Positions 54,500 to 63,973 are shown, counted from the first letter of the stretch. The stretch is DNA of 64,000 nucleotides from CAILUG01 sp903844415 (GCA_947477655.1 CANJTS010000002.1:1-64000), one strand, 5' to 3'. Notes: generated from the letters alone by a model not told the origin. Translations and numbers: made by a program.

Positions 54500-54777
54500 A
54501 TGCCAGTTATCACCGGCACACTCGGCAATGATAATCTCCTACGGGCACGTCTAATAAGGACAAAATCCGCGGCACTTTCGGGCAATGATATGATTTTTGG
54601 CGGTTAGGAAATGACACCCTTTACGGCGATGGTGGTAACGAAAATCTTGATAAAGGTGTGAGCTACTCCGACCCCGGTGCAGAGGCTTTGCATGCTGTTG
54701 GTGTATCCGCACCTGATGCAAATATGTTTGTACTTTGGCTGCTGATGCAAACTGGCATTGAGTACAGACCAATGTAG
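54500..54777 (+). pseudogene. RTX-type calcium-binding repeat fragment
   Basis: One frame reads GTLGNDNL and later SGNDMIFGG up to a TAG at 54605. After a shift the next frame reads GNDTLYGDGGNENLDKG and goes on to a stop at 54775. GGxGNDxLxGG nonapeptides are the hallmark of haemolysin-type (RTX) calcium-binding repeats exported by type I systems. Only about three repeats remain and the frame is broken, so this is a degraded piece of a larger RTX gene, between pyrB and sbcB. Confidence 0.65.
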
Positions 54778-54849
54778 AGATTTGTCGCCAACTTATTTAA
54801 CAAACTGTTAGGGTGTTATGCAAAAGTCACAGGAAAATTACCCGCAAAC

Positions 54850-56283
54850 ATGAAAACTATTTTCTGGCACGACTACGAAACTTTCGGCATCGATCCGCGC
54901 CGCGACCGCCCCTGTCAGTTTGCGGGTATCCGTACTGACGAAGACCTTAATATTATCGACGATCCAGTCGAGATTTTTTGTCAGCCAGCTCCGGACTTTT
55001 TGCCGGATCCGGGTTCCTGTGCTATCACAGGCATCAGCCCTCAACATGCCCTTACCAAAGGGGTGCCAGAAGCAGAATTTTGTGCCCGCATCGCGCGCGA
55101 ATTTATGGAGCCGGGTACTTGTGTTGCTGGCTACAACAGCATTCGGTTCGACGATGATGTGACGCGCCATTTGTTCTATCGCTGTTTCTACGATCCTTAC
55201 GAGCGCGAATACAAAAATGGCAACTCGCGCTGGGACATCATCGATCTGCTGAGAATGACGCAAGCCTTACGTCCGGAAGGAATCAACTGGCCACAAAACG
55301 ATGATGGCAGCCCTAGCTTTCGTCTGCAGTTGCTCACTGCCGCCAATGGCATCGCCCATGTAGGTGCGCATGATGCACTGGCCGATGTGCGGGCTACTTT
55401 GGCAATGGCGCAACTTGTTAAACAAAAACAACCGAAGTTATACGACTATCTTTTTACGCTGCGTGACAAAAATCGGGTCTTACCTTTGCTGGATCTGACA
55501 AAGCAGGAACCTGTGGTGCATGCTTCGCGTATGTTCGCTGCGGGCATTGGTTGTCTTGCCATTGTTTTACCGCTGGCGCGACATCCGCATAATTCCAATG
55601 GCATCATTGTGGCTGATCTGCTGAGTGATCCCACTCCTTGGGCAACCCTGAGTGCAGTAGCAATACGAGAACGGCTATTTACGCCGAGCGCAGAACGTGC
55701 CGAAGGTAAAACACGAATTCCTCTCAAAACAATTCACTTGAATCGATGCCCGGCAGTTGCACCTATCACAGTGCTGACAGAAGCGATTGTTAATCGTTAC
55801 GTGCTAGACATGCGTGCTATAGATCACAATCGTCAAAAACTGCTAGCGATACCTGATTTGGCGCACAAAATTGCTGAGGTATTTAACGAACACCCTGCAG
55901 ATAGCAGCGGGGGTGATCCGGACTTTATGCTTTACAGCGGTGGATTTTTCGATACTCATGACAAACGTGCCATGGAAAAAATGCGCACAATGTCGTCCGC
56001 ACAATTGGCAAGCTTACCGTTTTCTTTCCACGATTCACGTTTGCCTGAAATGTTATTCCGGTACCGTGCTCGTAACTATCCACAGACGCTTACTGCTGAA
56101 GAACAACAACGTTGGATGGTTTACTGTCGTCAACACTTGTTAGGTGAAGCGCCTGGCGCAGGTGTGTCCATGGCAGAGTTTGCCATCAGGCTCGCGAATA
56201 TTACCGAGCCCCTGCCAACCCAGTTGAGAGCAAGCCTCAAAGCTTATGCCGAGCAACTGCGTCAACAGTTTGTAATTTCATAG
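54850..56283 (+). CDS. sbcB: Exodeoxyribonuclease I
   Basis: 477 residues (E. coli ExoI 475). The DEDDh nuclease motif opens the protein: HDYETFGID at 7-15, then YNSIRFDDDVTRH and AHDALADVRATLAMA, giving the Asp, Glu, Asp, His and Asp set. The SH3-like and C-terminal helical parts (YRARNYPQTLTAEEQQRW) are complete. It degrades single-stranded DNA 3' to 5' in recombination and mismatch repair. The gene stands alone, 73 bp downstream of the RTX remnant. Confidence 0.94.
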   Translation: MKTIFWHDYETFGIDPRRDRPCQFAGIRTDEDLNIIDDPVEIFCQPAPDFLPDPGSCAITGISPQHALTKGVPEAEFCARIAREFMEPGTCVAGYNSIRFDDDVTRHLFYRCFYDPYEREYKNGNSRWDIIDLLRMTQALRPEGINWPQNDDGSPSFRLQLLTAANGIAHVGAHDALADVRATLAMAQLVKQKQPKLYDYLFTLRDKNRVLPLLDLTKQEPVVHASRMFAAGIGCLAIVLPLARHPHNSNGIIVADLLSDPTPWATLSAVAIRERLFTPSAERAEGKTRIPLKTIHLNRCPAVAPITVLTEAIVNRYVLDMRAIDHNRQKLLAIPDLAHKIAEVFNEHPADSSGGDPDFMLYSGGFFDTHDKRAMEKMRTMSSAQLASLPFSFHDSRLPEMLFRYRARNYPQTLTAEEQQRWMVYCRQHLLGEAPGAGVSMAEFAIRLANITEPLPTQLRASLKAYAEQLRQQFVIS

Positions 56284-56368
56284 GCGACTGGTTTCCAAAC
56301 CATTTAAATTCTTCTAAACATCTACCTGTTGGTTCGTGAGGGCTCGCACAGGGAGTCAGGGCTATAAC

Positions 56369-56572
56369 TTAAAGTGCCCGAAGGAAAAGAGGTAAAGCAT
56401 TCGTCGAACGCATAAACCCATCTATTGGACTGTCATTGGCTTCCATGCCAATCAGGTCGTCGAAAACTCCACCTAGGCCTTCACTCTGATCCACTTCGTA
56501 CATCGGATCTGGGTCAAGCCTAGCCATGCAGTAACTTTCCATAGTCTTTTGCCTATTGTGAGGCATCTGCAT
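56369..56572 (-). CDS. Possible small acidic protein, doubtful
   Basis: A 67-residue frame from an ATG with GAAG upstream (83 residues from the longest start, which overlaps the acyltransferase gene on the other strand). It contains MARLDPDPMYEVDQSEGLGG and an acidic stretch. No family is recognised. It occupies an otherwise empty gap of 320 bp after sbcB, so it may be a real small gene or a chance frame. Confidence 0.25.
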   Translation of the reverse strand: MQMPHNRQKTMESYCMARLDPDPMYEVDQSEGLGGVFDDLIGMEANDSPIDGFMRSTNALPLFLRAL

Positions 56573-56606
56573 AGAATGATCTTCTGGTTGGTGCGGGAAC
56601 TCCTTT

Positions 56607-57806
56607 GTGGCAATAAACATACATAATTTTGACGATATAAGACCTTATCGCGACGATGAGGTCAGAGGTGTGTTGGCTGGTCTGCTGAAAGATCTTCAAT
56701 TGTCACGGTCGCTGGCAAAATTTCGGTATCCGAGTTGGTATCGCTGGTTTCCCATCCCCATAACACTGCTAGTGCAACTGGCGTTGAAAAAAGAGTTGCA
56801 GCATGTCAATACTGTTCGTGAAGTACAAATCATCATTGAGAAATACCTCGACAAACTTATTGAAACTACCACTACAAGTCTGACGCAAAGTGGAGTGGAG
56901 CTGCTCGATAACAAAAAACCCTATCTCTTCATTAGTAATCACCGTGACATCACCATGGATCCGGCGCTGGTCAATTACATGTTGTATCACCACGGCAAGG
57001 ACACCATGCAAATAGCAATTGGCGATAATCTCCTCAAGCGTCCGTTTCTGAGTAGTTTGATGAAACTGAACAAGAGTTTTACCGTTAAACGTTCGCTACA
57101 AGGGCGTGCCAAACTGACCGCAAGCAAACAATTGTCGGCCTACATTAAGCATTGTATTGAGCTGGGCGAGAATGTGTGGATTGCCCAGCGTGAAGGTCGT
57201 GCTAAAGATGGCATCGATAAAACAGAGTCGGCCATAATTAAGATGTTGCAACTGGCCAGCCGCGAAGCACCTAACCAGGAAACACTTGCCGCAGCACTCA
57301 ATCAGCTCAACATAATACCGGTGGCAATCTCCTATGAGTTTGATCCGTGTGATGGTGCCAAGGCAGCAGAATTACACGCCAAAGCTACCACTGGCTCCTT
57401 CGTGAAAGATGAAAATACTGACATGCAAAGTATACTCACTGGCATTGTTGGCAATAAGGGCTCAATTCACGTGAGTTTTGGCAAATGCCTCGTGATCAAT
57501 GATGCAGCGACGGCCGATGATGTGGTCGACCTTATCGATGCTCAGATTATCAATAACTATCATTTACATCTGGTGAATTACCTAGCGCTAGAAATAATTC
57601 AACCCTTGTTTATGGATTTCAACACCTTGCCAAATCTGTTTGCGGTAAGTGTTGCAGACGTCACGCAAAAACGGCAGGAATTTGTCCATCGTCTGCAAAC
57701 ACTTGCACCGGTTTTACAGCCTTTCGTATTGAACATGTATGCCAATCCAGTAATTCGTAAAGCAGAAATGCAGTCTCGCTCGCGCATGGAATGTAATGCT
57801 GTCTGA
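56607..57806 (+). CDS. PlsC-like glycerol-3-phosphate acyltransferase domain protein
   Basis: 399 residues, starting from a GTG. The acyltransferase block 1 appears as SNHRDITMDPALVN (about residue 110-124). Canonical HX4D would place Asp one position earlier, so this protein has an H-x5-D or a different catalytic pair. Later motifs are FTVKRSL, GENVWIAQREGRAKDG (block III-like) and IIPVAISYEF (block IV-like). Such cytosolic or membrane-associated enzymes acylate lysophosphatidate-type substrates. The last 11 bases overlap dinG, so the two genes are co-translated. The spacing oddity may be a family trait. Confidence 0.78.
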   Translation: MAINIHNFDDIRPYRDDEVRGVLAGLLKDLQLSRSLAKFRYPSWYRWFPIPITLLVQLALKKELQHVNTVREVQIIIEKYLDKLIETTTTSLTQSGVELLDNKKPYLFISNHRDITMDPALVNYMLYHHGKDTMQIAIGDNLLKRPFLSSLMKLNKSFTVKRSLQGRAKLTASKQLSAYIKHCIELGENVWIAQREGRAKDGIDKTESAIIKMLQLASREAPNQETLAAALNQLNIIPVAISYEFDPCDGAKAAELHAKATTGSFVKDENTDMQSILTGIVGNKGSIHVSFGKCLVINDAATADDVVDLIDAQIINNYHLHLVNYLALEIIQPLFMDFNTLPNLFAVSVADVTQKRQEFVHRLQTLAPVLQPFVLNMYANPVIRKAEMQSRSRMECNAV

Positions 57807-59931
57807 TGATCTAAAACTAAAAATACAGTCCACCTATTCGCTGTTGCTGGAACGCAAGGGTTTACAAACTCGTCCTGGCCAGAAACGGATGATTGCGGAA
57901 ATTGCACGCACCTTGTCGACAGTGGCGATGGACGCCGAGGGTCATCGTAGTGCAGCAGAACCTGGGGTGTGTGTGGTGGAAGCCGGTACCGGTACTGGTA
58001 AAACACTGGCCTACCTGGTGGCAGCACTGCCGGTTGCCCAAGCGCTCAATAAAAAACTGATAATTGCCACTGCTACTGTTGCCTTGCAGGAACAGGTGAT
58101 CTTAAAAGACATTCCGGATTTACAGCGCAACAGTGATTTGCAATTCACTTACGCCTTGGCAAAGGGGCGTGGGCGTTATTTGTGTCTGGCCAAACTGGAC
58201 AATGCGCTGCGGGCCAACAGCAGCAGTGATGCAATGCGCGATTTATTCAAAGTGGAGTTATACGATCCGGCCACGGTTAATCGGGCCTTGTATGAACGTA
58301 TGCTAGAAAGTTTGAATCAGGGCGACTGGCAGGGTGATCGCGACGACTGGACTGAAGTGCTGGAAGACGATCACTGGCGAGCAGTGGCGGTGGAAAAAGG
58401 TCAGTGTGCTTTTAATCGCTGCGCTTATTTTGCCACCTGCTGTTATTTTCGCAGTCGCGATAATCTAGATAAAGTAGATTGTATTGTTGCCAATCACGAT
58501 CTGGTGTTATCCGATCTGGCCCTTGGGGGTGGCATCATATTGCCAGCGCCGGCCGACTCCATTTATATTTTTGATGAAGCACATCAATTACCAGGTAAAA
58601 GTATTTCGCATTTTTCCCATTTCGTAAAATTGCACAGTACCGGCAAGTGGCTGGAACAACTAACGGGTATTACCTCACGCCTTGCTCAGGAAATACAAAA
58701 CAAAGGCTCTCTGGCAACCTTGCTTCTTCAAGCTGCAGAGCTGGCTCAGTCAGTAGGTCACAGTCTGCAGCGTAACTATGTTTTGTTCGAACAATTTACC
58801 GACAAGGCAGAATCAGCTTCATCGCGTGGTGATGTTACGCAATATGTTTTTGTAAGTGGCGTTGTAGATAAATCCGTGTGTGCTTTGGTGCAATTACTTA
58901 GTAACGAATTTCACGATCTGTGGGCGAAACTGGGCAAAATCACCGAACTCACCAAACAATATCTGGAAGAAGAGCATGGTGAACTGGATCGACAACAGGC
59001 AGAAACTTGGTTTCCCTTGTTTGGATCGGCGCAGATGCGTGCTGAAGCTGCTGCCAGTTGCTGTCGGCATTTTGCCCGCGCGGATCCCTCTGATCTAACA
59101 CCCACTGCGCGTTGGTTAACATTCAATGCAAATAAGGGCGAGTTGGAAATAACTCTGTCTACCAGCCCGGTACTCGCTGCAGAATCTTTGCAGGAATATC
59201 TGTGGGAAGAATGTTTTGCAGCAGTACTTACGTCGGCCACGTTAACTACGATGGGCAATTTCAAGTTTTTACAACAACGTTGTGGTTTGCCTGACTCTAC
59301 TGCCTTTCATCGTATTGCCAGCCCTTTTAGTTACCAAGACGCTGCTACTCTTCGAATTCCGAAGTCGGGATTCGATCCATCTGATAATGCAAAACATACT
59401 CAGGCTATTACGGACTTGCTACCCACACTGTTGCAAAAAAAGAGTGGAGCATTGGTCTTGTTCAGTTCGCGTCGGCAACTATTAGATGTATTGGCCGGAC
59501 TACCACCGTTATTTCGCTTGCAGGTGTTGGCACAAGATGATTATTCCAAACAGGAAATAATGCGAATTCACCGTGCCACAGTCGACAAGGGCCAGGCCAG
59601 TATTATTTTTGGACTGGCTAGCATGGCAGAAGGGATCGACTTACCCGGCGCTTATTGCACCCATGTGGTGATCGCAAAAATTCCCTTTCCGGTACCCAAC
59701 GACCCGGTGGATGCTACACATGGCGAATGGGTCAAGGCGCAAGGCCGCAATCCATTTCAGGAAATCAGTGTGCCAGAAGCAGCATTACGTTTGATTCAAG
59801 CCAGTGGACGGTTGTTACGGCAGGAAACTGATACCGGCACCATCACGATTCTGGATGAACGCTTGCTCACACGTTCTTATGGCCGCGCGATTCTGGATTC
59901 GTTACCGCCCTATTTGCGCGAAACATTTTAG
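57796..59931 (+). CDS. dinG: ATP-dependent DNA helicase DinG
   Basis: 711 residues (E. coli 716). Walker A is EAGTGTGKTLAYL, and the iron-sulfur domain cysteines sit in CAFNRCAYFATCCYF (about residues 198-213). Walker B/DEAH appears as IFDEAHQL, and motif VI-like QASGRLLRQE closes the helicase core. DinG unwinds R-loops and forked DNA 5' to 3' under SOS or replication stress. Its start overlaps the acyltransferase stop, an uncommon pairing. No LexA box was noted upstream, which fits transcription from the acyltransferase promoter. Confidence 0.93.
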   Translation: MLSDDLKLKIQSTYSLLLERKGLQTRPGQKRMIAEIARTLSTVAMDAEGHRSAAEPGVCVVEAGTGTGKTLAYLVAALPVAQALNKKLIIATATVALQEQVILKDIPDLQRNSDLQFTYALAKGRGRYLCLAKLDNALRANSSSDAMRDLFKVELYDPATVNRALYERMLESLNQGDWQGDRDDWTEVLEDDHWRAVAVEKGQCAFNRCAYFATCCYFRSRDNLDKVDCIVANHDLVLSDLALGGGIILPAPADSIYIFDEAHQLPGKSISHFSHFVKLHSTGKWLEQLTGITSRLAQEIQNKGSLATLLLQAAELAQSVGHSLQRNYVLFEQFTDKAESASSRGDVTQYVFVSGVVDKSVCALVQLLSNEFHDLWAKLGKITELTKQYLEEEHGELDRQQAETWFPLFGSAQMRAEAAASCCRHFARADPSDLTPTARWLTFNANKGELEITLSTSPVLAAESLQEYLWEECFAAVLTSATLTTMGNFKFLQQRCGLPDSTAFHRIASPFSYQDAATLRIPKSGFDPSDNAKHTQAITDLLPTLLQKKSGALVLFSSRRQLLDVLAGLPPLFRLQVLAQDDYSKQEIMRIHRATVDKGQASIIFGLASMAEGIDLPGAYCTHVVIAKIPFPVPNDPVDATHGEWVKAQGRNPFQEISVPEAALRLIQASGRLLRQETDTGTITILDERLLTRSYGRAILDSLPPYLRETF

Positions 59932-60032
59932 GTAAAGATTAATCAAAGTGATATCGTCGCTTGGAAGGATTTAACCGTAGGAAACGTAGCATCATAAATT
60001 AGTCATAAGAAACCATATAAAAGGGGCAATAC

Positions 60033-61103
60033 ATGAATAAAACGATGACACTGTTATTGACACTAGGCCTTACCAACAGCGCTTTTGCACAGGCGCCATC
60101 ATCTACATTCGATCGTGGCAGCAGCCTGCAGGTTTGGCAAACTACCGATTATCAAGCGATGCTTAGCAGCTGTGCTAAGCCGCCGCAATCTTTCAGAATC
60201 GGTGGCGCTGGTGCTAATGCGACAACCGAAGAACCACCAGCTCCCGCAATGCCAGTGGCCAACGCCATTCCCGACATTATCGATGGTGACCAGCAGTGGC
60301 GTGTGGTCTGGGCTTGGCAGGGTAATAATGCCGACGGTCCTATTGCCGGTGAAAACGGCTTGCTGTTGTTCGCCAACCAAGATGCCAGCAATGTGATGCA
60401 ACTGGATCCGACCACTTCCCTCGCTCAAATAATTCATAACGACACCAATACCGGCGGCTCTGTGTCGCGTAGCAAGAACGGCGCGCTGTTTTTGGGTATG
60501 CGCGGGTTACACTCGGGAATCATGCAACTGGAACCGGAACGCAAGATTATCGCTGACACCATTAATGGAGAGCCCTTCGATTGCACTGGCGGTGTTGTGA
60601 ATGATATTTCTGCTGATAGCAAAGGGGGCGTCTATATTGCTGTGTCCGGTGCGGGGGTGTATTACGCTGACAAAGAGGGCGTGATCACTCAATATGGTAC
60701 TGCAGTGAGTGGGGCCAACGGCATCATCCTCAGCCCGAAAGAAGACGTTCTTTATGTCACCAATGGCCCAATGCTGGTGGCTTTCGATGTGGGGGCAAAT
60801 GGAGTTCTTACCAATCAGCGTGACTTTGCCGCGTTGAGTGGTGGCGGCGACGGATCTGCTGTGGACAATGAAGGCCGCATCTATGTTGCCGCCGGTTCCG
60901 CCGTTAATGTCATTTCACCAGCAGGCGAAGTGCTGGGTGTTATTCCTGGCCCCTCGGGACTACATGGCGTGGCTTTCGGCGGTGCAGACAAGCGTACGCT
61001 GTTCGGCATCGTGTTTTACGGCGGTTGGGGCACTGTAACCGCAAGAAACCAAGTCGTGGCTATTGATATTCTGTCTCAGGGTTATCTCGGCCGCGCCAAA
61101 TAA
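60033..61103 (+). CDS. Secreted SMP-30/NHL-like beta-propeller protein 1
   Basis: 356 residues; AAGGGG precedes the ATG. A signal peptide is cut near AFAQ (residue 20). After a ~75-residue leader with Pro-Ala-rich stretch, the body repeats strands of a six-bladed propeller: GLLLFANQDASNVMQLDP, GGVVNDISADSKGGVYIA, GANGIILSPKEDVLYVTNG and GDGSAVDNEGRIYVAAGSAVNV (quoted in parts). The N-D-I-x-x-D-x-x-G and D-G-x-x-x-D pattern matches calcium-dependent gluconolactonase/SMP-30 lactonases. It is a paralogue of the convergent gene at 61290-62297. Substrate unknown. Confidence 0.82.
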   Translation: MNKTMTLLLTLGLTNSAFAQAPSSTFDRGSSLQVWQTTDYQAMLSSCAKPPQSFRIGGAGANATTEEPPAPAMPVANAIPDIIDGDQQWRVVWAWQGNNADGPIAGENGLLLFANQDASNVMQLDPTTSLAQIIHNDTNTGGSVSRSKNGALFLGMRGLHSGIMQLEPERKIIADTINGEPFDCTGGVVNDISADSKGGVYIAVSGAGVYYADKEGVITQYGTAVSGANGIILSPKEDVLYVTNGPMLVAFDVGANGVLTNQRDFAALSGGGDGSAVDNEGRIYVAAGSAVNVISPAGEVLGVIPGPSGLHGVAFGGADKRTLFGIVFYGGWGTVTARNQVVAIDILSQGYLGRAK

Positions 61104-61147
61104 AATATTGTAGTCAGAGTCCGAATGACACTGACTTTAGCAATCGT

Positions 61148-61226
61148 CATCCCGGTGCATACCGGGATGGGCCCCTAATACAAAGTTTAACTACAAATTC
61201 ACCGGATTCCGGCCTGCACCGGAATC
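61148..61226. repeat. Two palindromic hairpins between convergent propeller genes
   Basis: CATCCCGGT-GCAT-ACCGGGATG (61148-61169) and GATTCCGG-CCTGCA-CCGGAATC (61205-61226) are two perfect inverted repeats 35 bp apart. The ATTCCGG core is common in dispersed palindromic (REP-like) repeats of proteobacteria. They may act as transcript ends for both convergent genes. Confidence 0.65.
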
Positions 61227-61289
61227 ACTAGTTAGTTTGAAAGCCGACTAAGTCAGTACCATTCGTGTCGGAGTCGATTTGGTTGCGGT

Positions 61290-62297
61290 TTACTTCTGCC
61301 GGCCTGCAAAACCGGGTGTCAGCATAGGAATGGTATAAATTGTCATCGCAATATTGCGGATGCCTTCGGGTGTAGTCCAAGCCTTCCCATCGGGACCCAC
61401 CACACCCATTTGCGGTACGTAAAGAATATTTTTGTCGGGGCCAGAGAAGGCAAGTGTTATAGGACGCCGTGGTGTTGGGATCAGTCCCAAATAGTTACCC
61501 TGCTCGGACAATACATGCACACCGAGCGCAGCAGTAATATACAGACGGCCTTCCGCATCGATGGCCATGCCGTCACCACCATTGTCACCATTTAAACTGC
61601 CGAACACACGGCGGTTGGCAGTGCTGCCATCCCTCGCCACATCAAAAGCCAGTACTTCGGTAGCGTTGGTAACATAAAGCACATCACCGCCGCGATTAAG
61701 CATGATGCCATTGGACGATATGTCCTGATTGGCAACAACAGACACAACGCCGCTGGCACTGACATGAAATGCACCGCCACTGGTAAAAAATGCACCACCA
61801 TTATTGTCGGCAATCAGATCATTGACACGACCCAGTGAACCGCCATTGGCAAAGCTGTTGGCGAGTAATCTGAATTCAGGCATCAGTTGCACGACGCGTG
61901 TCAATTCGTTACAGCCTGCCAATTCATCATTAAACGGTTCGGTGCAGGTACGCTGAACTGAAAACAAGCGACCTTGTGTATCGATTGATATCGAACCGGC
62001 GCCATTGGTATTTTCAAGATAAGTAAATTGCTGGCCATCAGTATTTAGTTTAATTATTTTGTCAGTTTGTTCTTGGGCAAATAGTACGCCGCCATCGGTA
62101 GTCGCTGTGATGCCGTCAGCACTGAAAAAATCTGCCCACAGCAAAGACCACTGCGACCCTGCGGTCACAACACCATCAATAGCATTGATGGTTGTGACGC
62201 GTTCTCCAGCCAATAGCGTTTGCGCAGAAATATGTCCAGCAACGCATAGCAGTAATACGCAAGCACTAACAAGTTTCAATTTTCGAATTGCAGTCAT
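61290..62297 (-). CDS. Secreted SMP-30/NHL-like beta-propeller protein 2
   Basis: 335 residues; GGAG precedes the ATG. A signal peptide is cut near ISAQ (residue 26). Blade strands include GGVLFAQEQTDKIIKLNTDG, GRVNDLIADNNGGAFFTSGG, SSNGIMLNRGGDVLYVTNA and GGDGMAIDAEGRLYITAALGV (quoted in parts), the same lactonase-type pattern as the convergent paralogue at 60033-61103. The duplicates lie tail to tail, so they arose by an inverted duplication or one was moved. Substrate unknown. Confidence 0.82.
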   Translation of the reverse strand: MTAIRKLKLVSACVLLLCVAGHISAQTLLAGERVTTINAIDGVVTAGSQWSLLWADFFSADGITATTDGGVLFAQEQTDKIIKLNTDGQQFTYLENTNGAGSISIDTQGRLFSVQRTCTEPFNDELAGCNELTRVVQLMPEFRLLANSFANGGSLGRVNDLIADNNGGAFFTSGGAFHVSASGVVSVVANQDISSNGIMLNRGGDVLYVTNATEVLAFDVARDGSTANRRVFGSLNGDNGGDGMAIDAEGRLYITAALGVHVLSEQGNYLGLIPTPRRPITLAFSGPDKNILYVPQMGVVGPDGKAWTTPEGIRNIAMTIYTIPMLTPGFAGRQK

Positions 62298-62398
62298 GAC
62301 AGAGCTCCATTTAGGTAAAGTAGTATATTAAAAAACCCAACATTAGTAATTTTAAAGGCAGGCGTGGGGCCTTCCTGCCAAGGGTGTGTGGATATTGA

Positions 62399-63334
62399 TC
62401 AGCGCAGCAAAGGCCTGATGGTTTTAATGGTGACATCCTGTAACGGACGGGATTCAGTATTTACCGGAGTCTTGCCGATAATATCCAACACAGCCAGTCC
62501 GCCACGAATTTTTCCAAACACGGTATGTTTTCCCGTCAGCCATGCGGTATCGGCGAGGGTGATGAAAAATTGGGAGCCATTACTGTTGGGGCCGCTGTTA
62601 GCCATTGCGATCACACCTTGTACTGGTGTGCGTGAATGCAAAGTATCCAGATAACGATACCCCAGCATCTCGTAGATTTCTTTTACATTCAGGGTGCGCA
62701 AACGTTGATCGACTTCGGCCACACGCGCTTCCAGGCTTTCTTTGCTGGTGATACCTAGTTTTTGGTAGAGCGGTTGCAATACCCGCACCTGAAAATCTTG
62801 CTGGCTGCGAACGCCCAAAATCGGATTTGGCATACCTTGTTCGTCCAGCACCAGCATTTTGTCGAGGCCGAGACTTACCGCACTGATTTCATCTGCAAAT
62901 TCATAACCGGGTGTGCCATCACCCAAGCCAGTAGGACTGCCGCCCTGAATCATGAAGCCAGCAATCACACGATGAAAAATTAGGCCATCGTAAAAAGGGC
63001 GCATGACTTGTTGGCCAGTAGCCGGATCTGTAAAGGCTTTGGTGCCGTCGGCCAAAGTCAGAAAATTTGCAACAGTTTGGGGTGCTTCTGCGGGGAACAA
63101 CTCCAGCAACATGTCACCGGCTGTAGTGCTGATCACCACCAGAGGATTGTTGATGTTGTCGATAGTCACTTGCTCGATACGGCCGTTGAGAGTGACTGCA
63201 ATAGTCGGTAGGGCAGGTGTAACCGGAGCCGGTGTCACCACTGGCGTTGCCGGAGGCATTACAGCTTCTGCTGCAAATCCGGGCAGCCCTAAAAAGAAAC
63301 CTGCAAGCAGGGAATAACGCAGTAATGTGATCAT
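62399..63334 (-). CDS. Periplasmic peptidyl-prolyl cis-trans isomerase, cyclophilin type
   Basis: 311 residues from the ATG after AGGAGG. A signal peptide ends at GFAAEA, followed by a Pro/Ala/Thr-Pro-rich linker (residues 22-45). The cyclophilin fold holds FHRVIAGFMIQGG, the catalytic-type F-H-R-V-I and Q-G-G, and GSQFFITLADTAWLTGKHTVFGKI. Between these a 90-residue insert (about 150-240, with RSQQDFQVRVLQPLYQKLGI) is absent from small cyclophilins. It catalyses proline isomerisation of exported proteins. The insert is probably a substrate-binding or dimerising element. Confidence 0.88.
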   Translation of the reverse strand: MITLLRYSLLAGFFLGLPGFAAEAVMPPATPVVTPAPVTPALPTIAVTLNGRIEQVTIDNINNPLVVISTTAGDMLLELFPAEAPQTVANFLTLADGTKAFTDPATGQQVMRPFYDGLIFHRVIAGFMIQGGSPTGLGDGTPGYEFADEISAVSLGLDKMLVLDEQGMPNPILGVRSQQDFQVRVLQPLYQKLGITSKESLEARVAEVDQRLRTLNVKEIYEMLGYRYLDTLHSRTPVQGVIAMANSGPNSNGSQFFITLADTAWLTGKHTVFGKIRGGLAVLDIIGKTPVNTESRPLQDVTIKTIRPLLR

Positions 63335-63475
63335 GAAATATCCTCCTGCACGGGAGTCTACCATCAAGCTTTAAATGGGCAAAAAAACAACTGTCGCGCC
63401 AGCACCCGAATCTGGTAAAAAGTGCAGGCAAAATTTCTATCCACTTTTCAATCAACTCCATCGGAGGAGACTACT

Positions 63476-63973
63476 ATGCAAAAATTTTCACCTGTTTTAC
63501 TTGCACTAGCCATGATGGTCGGTGCTACTACCATCGTTGCAGCTCCTGAATACGTGACCATCGCAATGGAAATTGATGTTGCCAAACCGGCTGACGAAGT
63601 TTGGGCCAAGGTGGGCAAATATTGCGATATCAGTGAGTGGCTCAAGCTGGACTGTGCAATTACATCTGGTACAGGCGAGATGGGTACTGTGCGTGCGTTG
63701 GCTGGTGGTCGTATCAATGAAATACTTGTTGCAAAAACTGCTCTTTCATACGGTTACACACAGCCCGTTGTGGATGGCCAGTTCTATAATCTCTATCACG
63801 GCTTCATGGAGGCTGTACCAGTTACTGCGACAACCTCAAAATTACTCTACACACTGATGTTGGATGAATCGGATAAAGCTGATCAGGCCGCCAAAGATGC
63901 TGATGTCGCCCGCCGCCGTGCTTCGTTTGAAACTGCGCTCAAGAACATGAAGGCAATTGCCGAGCAGCCATAA
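63476..63973 (+). CDS. SRPBCC (Bet v1-like) family protein, exported
   Basis: 165 residues from the ATG after GGAGGAG. A signal peptide ends at TIVAAPEY (about residue 23). The mature part shows START/Bet v1 landmarks: VAKPADEVWAKVGKY, W-L-K-L-D-C, GGRINEILVAK and the C-terminal helix ARRRASFETALKNMKAIA. Such folds bind hydrophobic ligands or aromatic polyketides; MxaD-like periplasmic members exist. The gene begins next to the cyclophilin on the opposite strand with a shared 140-bp promoter region. Function unknown. Confidence 0.72.
   Translation: MQKFSPVLLALAMMVGATTIVAAPEYVTIAMEIDVAKPADEVWAKVGKYCDISEWLKLDCAITSGTGEMGTVRALAGGRINEILVAKTALSYGYTQPVVDGQFYNLYHGFMEAVPVTATTSKLLYTLMLDESDKADQAAKDADVARRRASFETALKNMKAIAEQP

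Noticed and set aside
54850..56283. Defence system around exonuclease I and the RTX relic
   Set aside because: ExoI is a standard housekeeping nuclease with normal length and motifs, and its neighbours (pyrB, acyltransferase, dinG) are core genes. There is no toxin, antitoxin, restriction or retron component.
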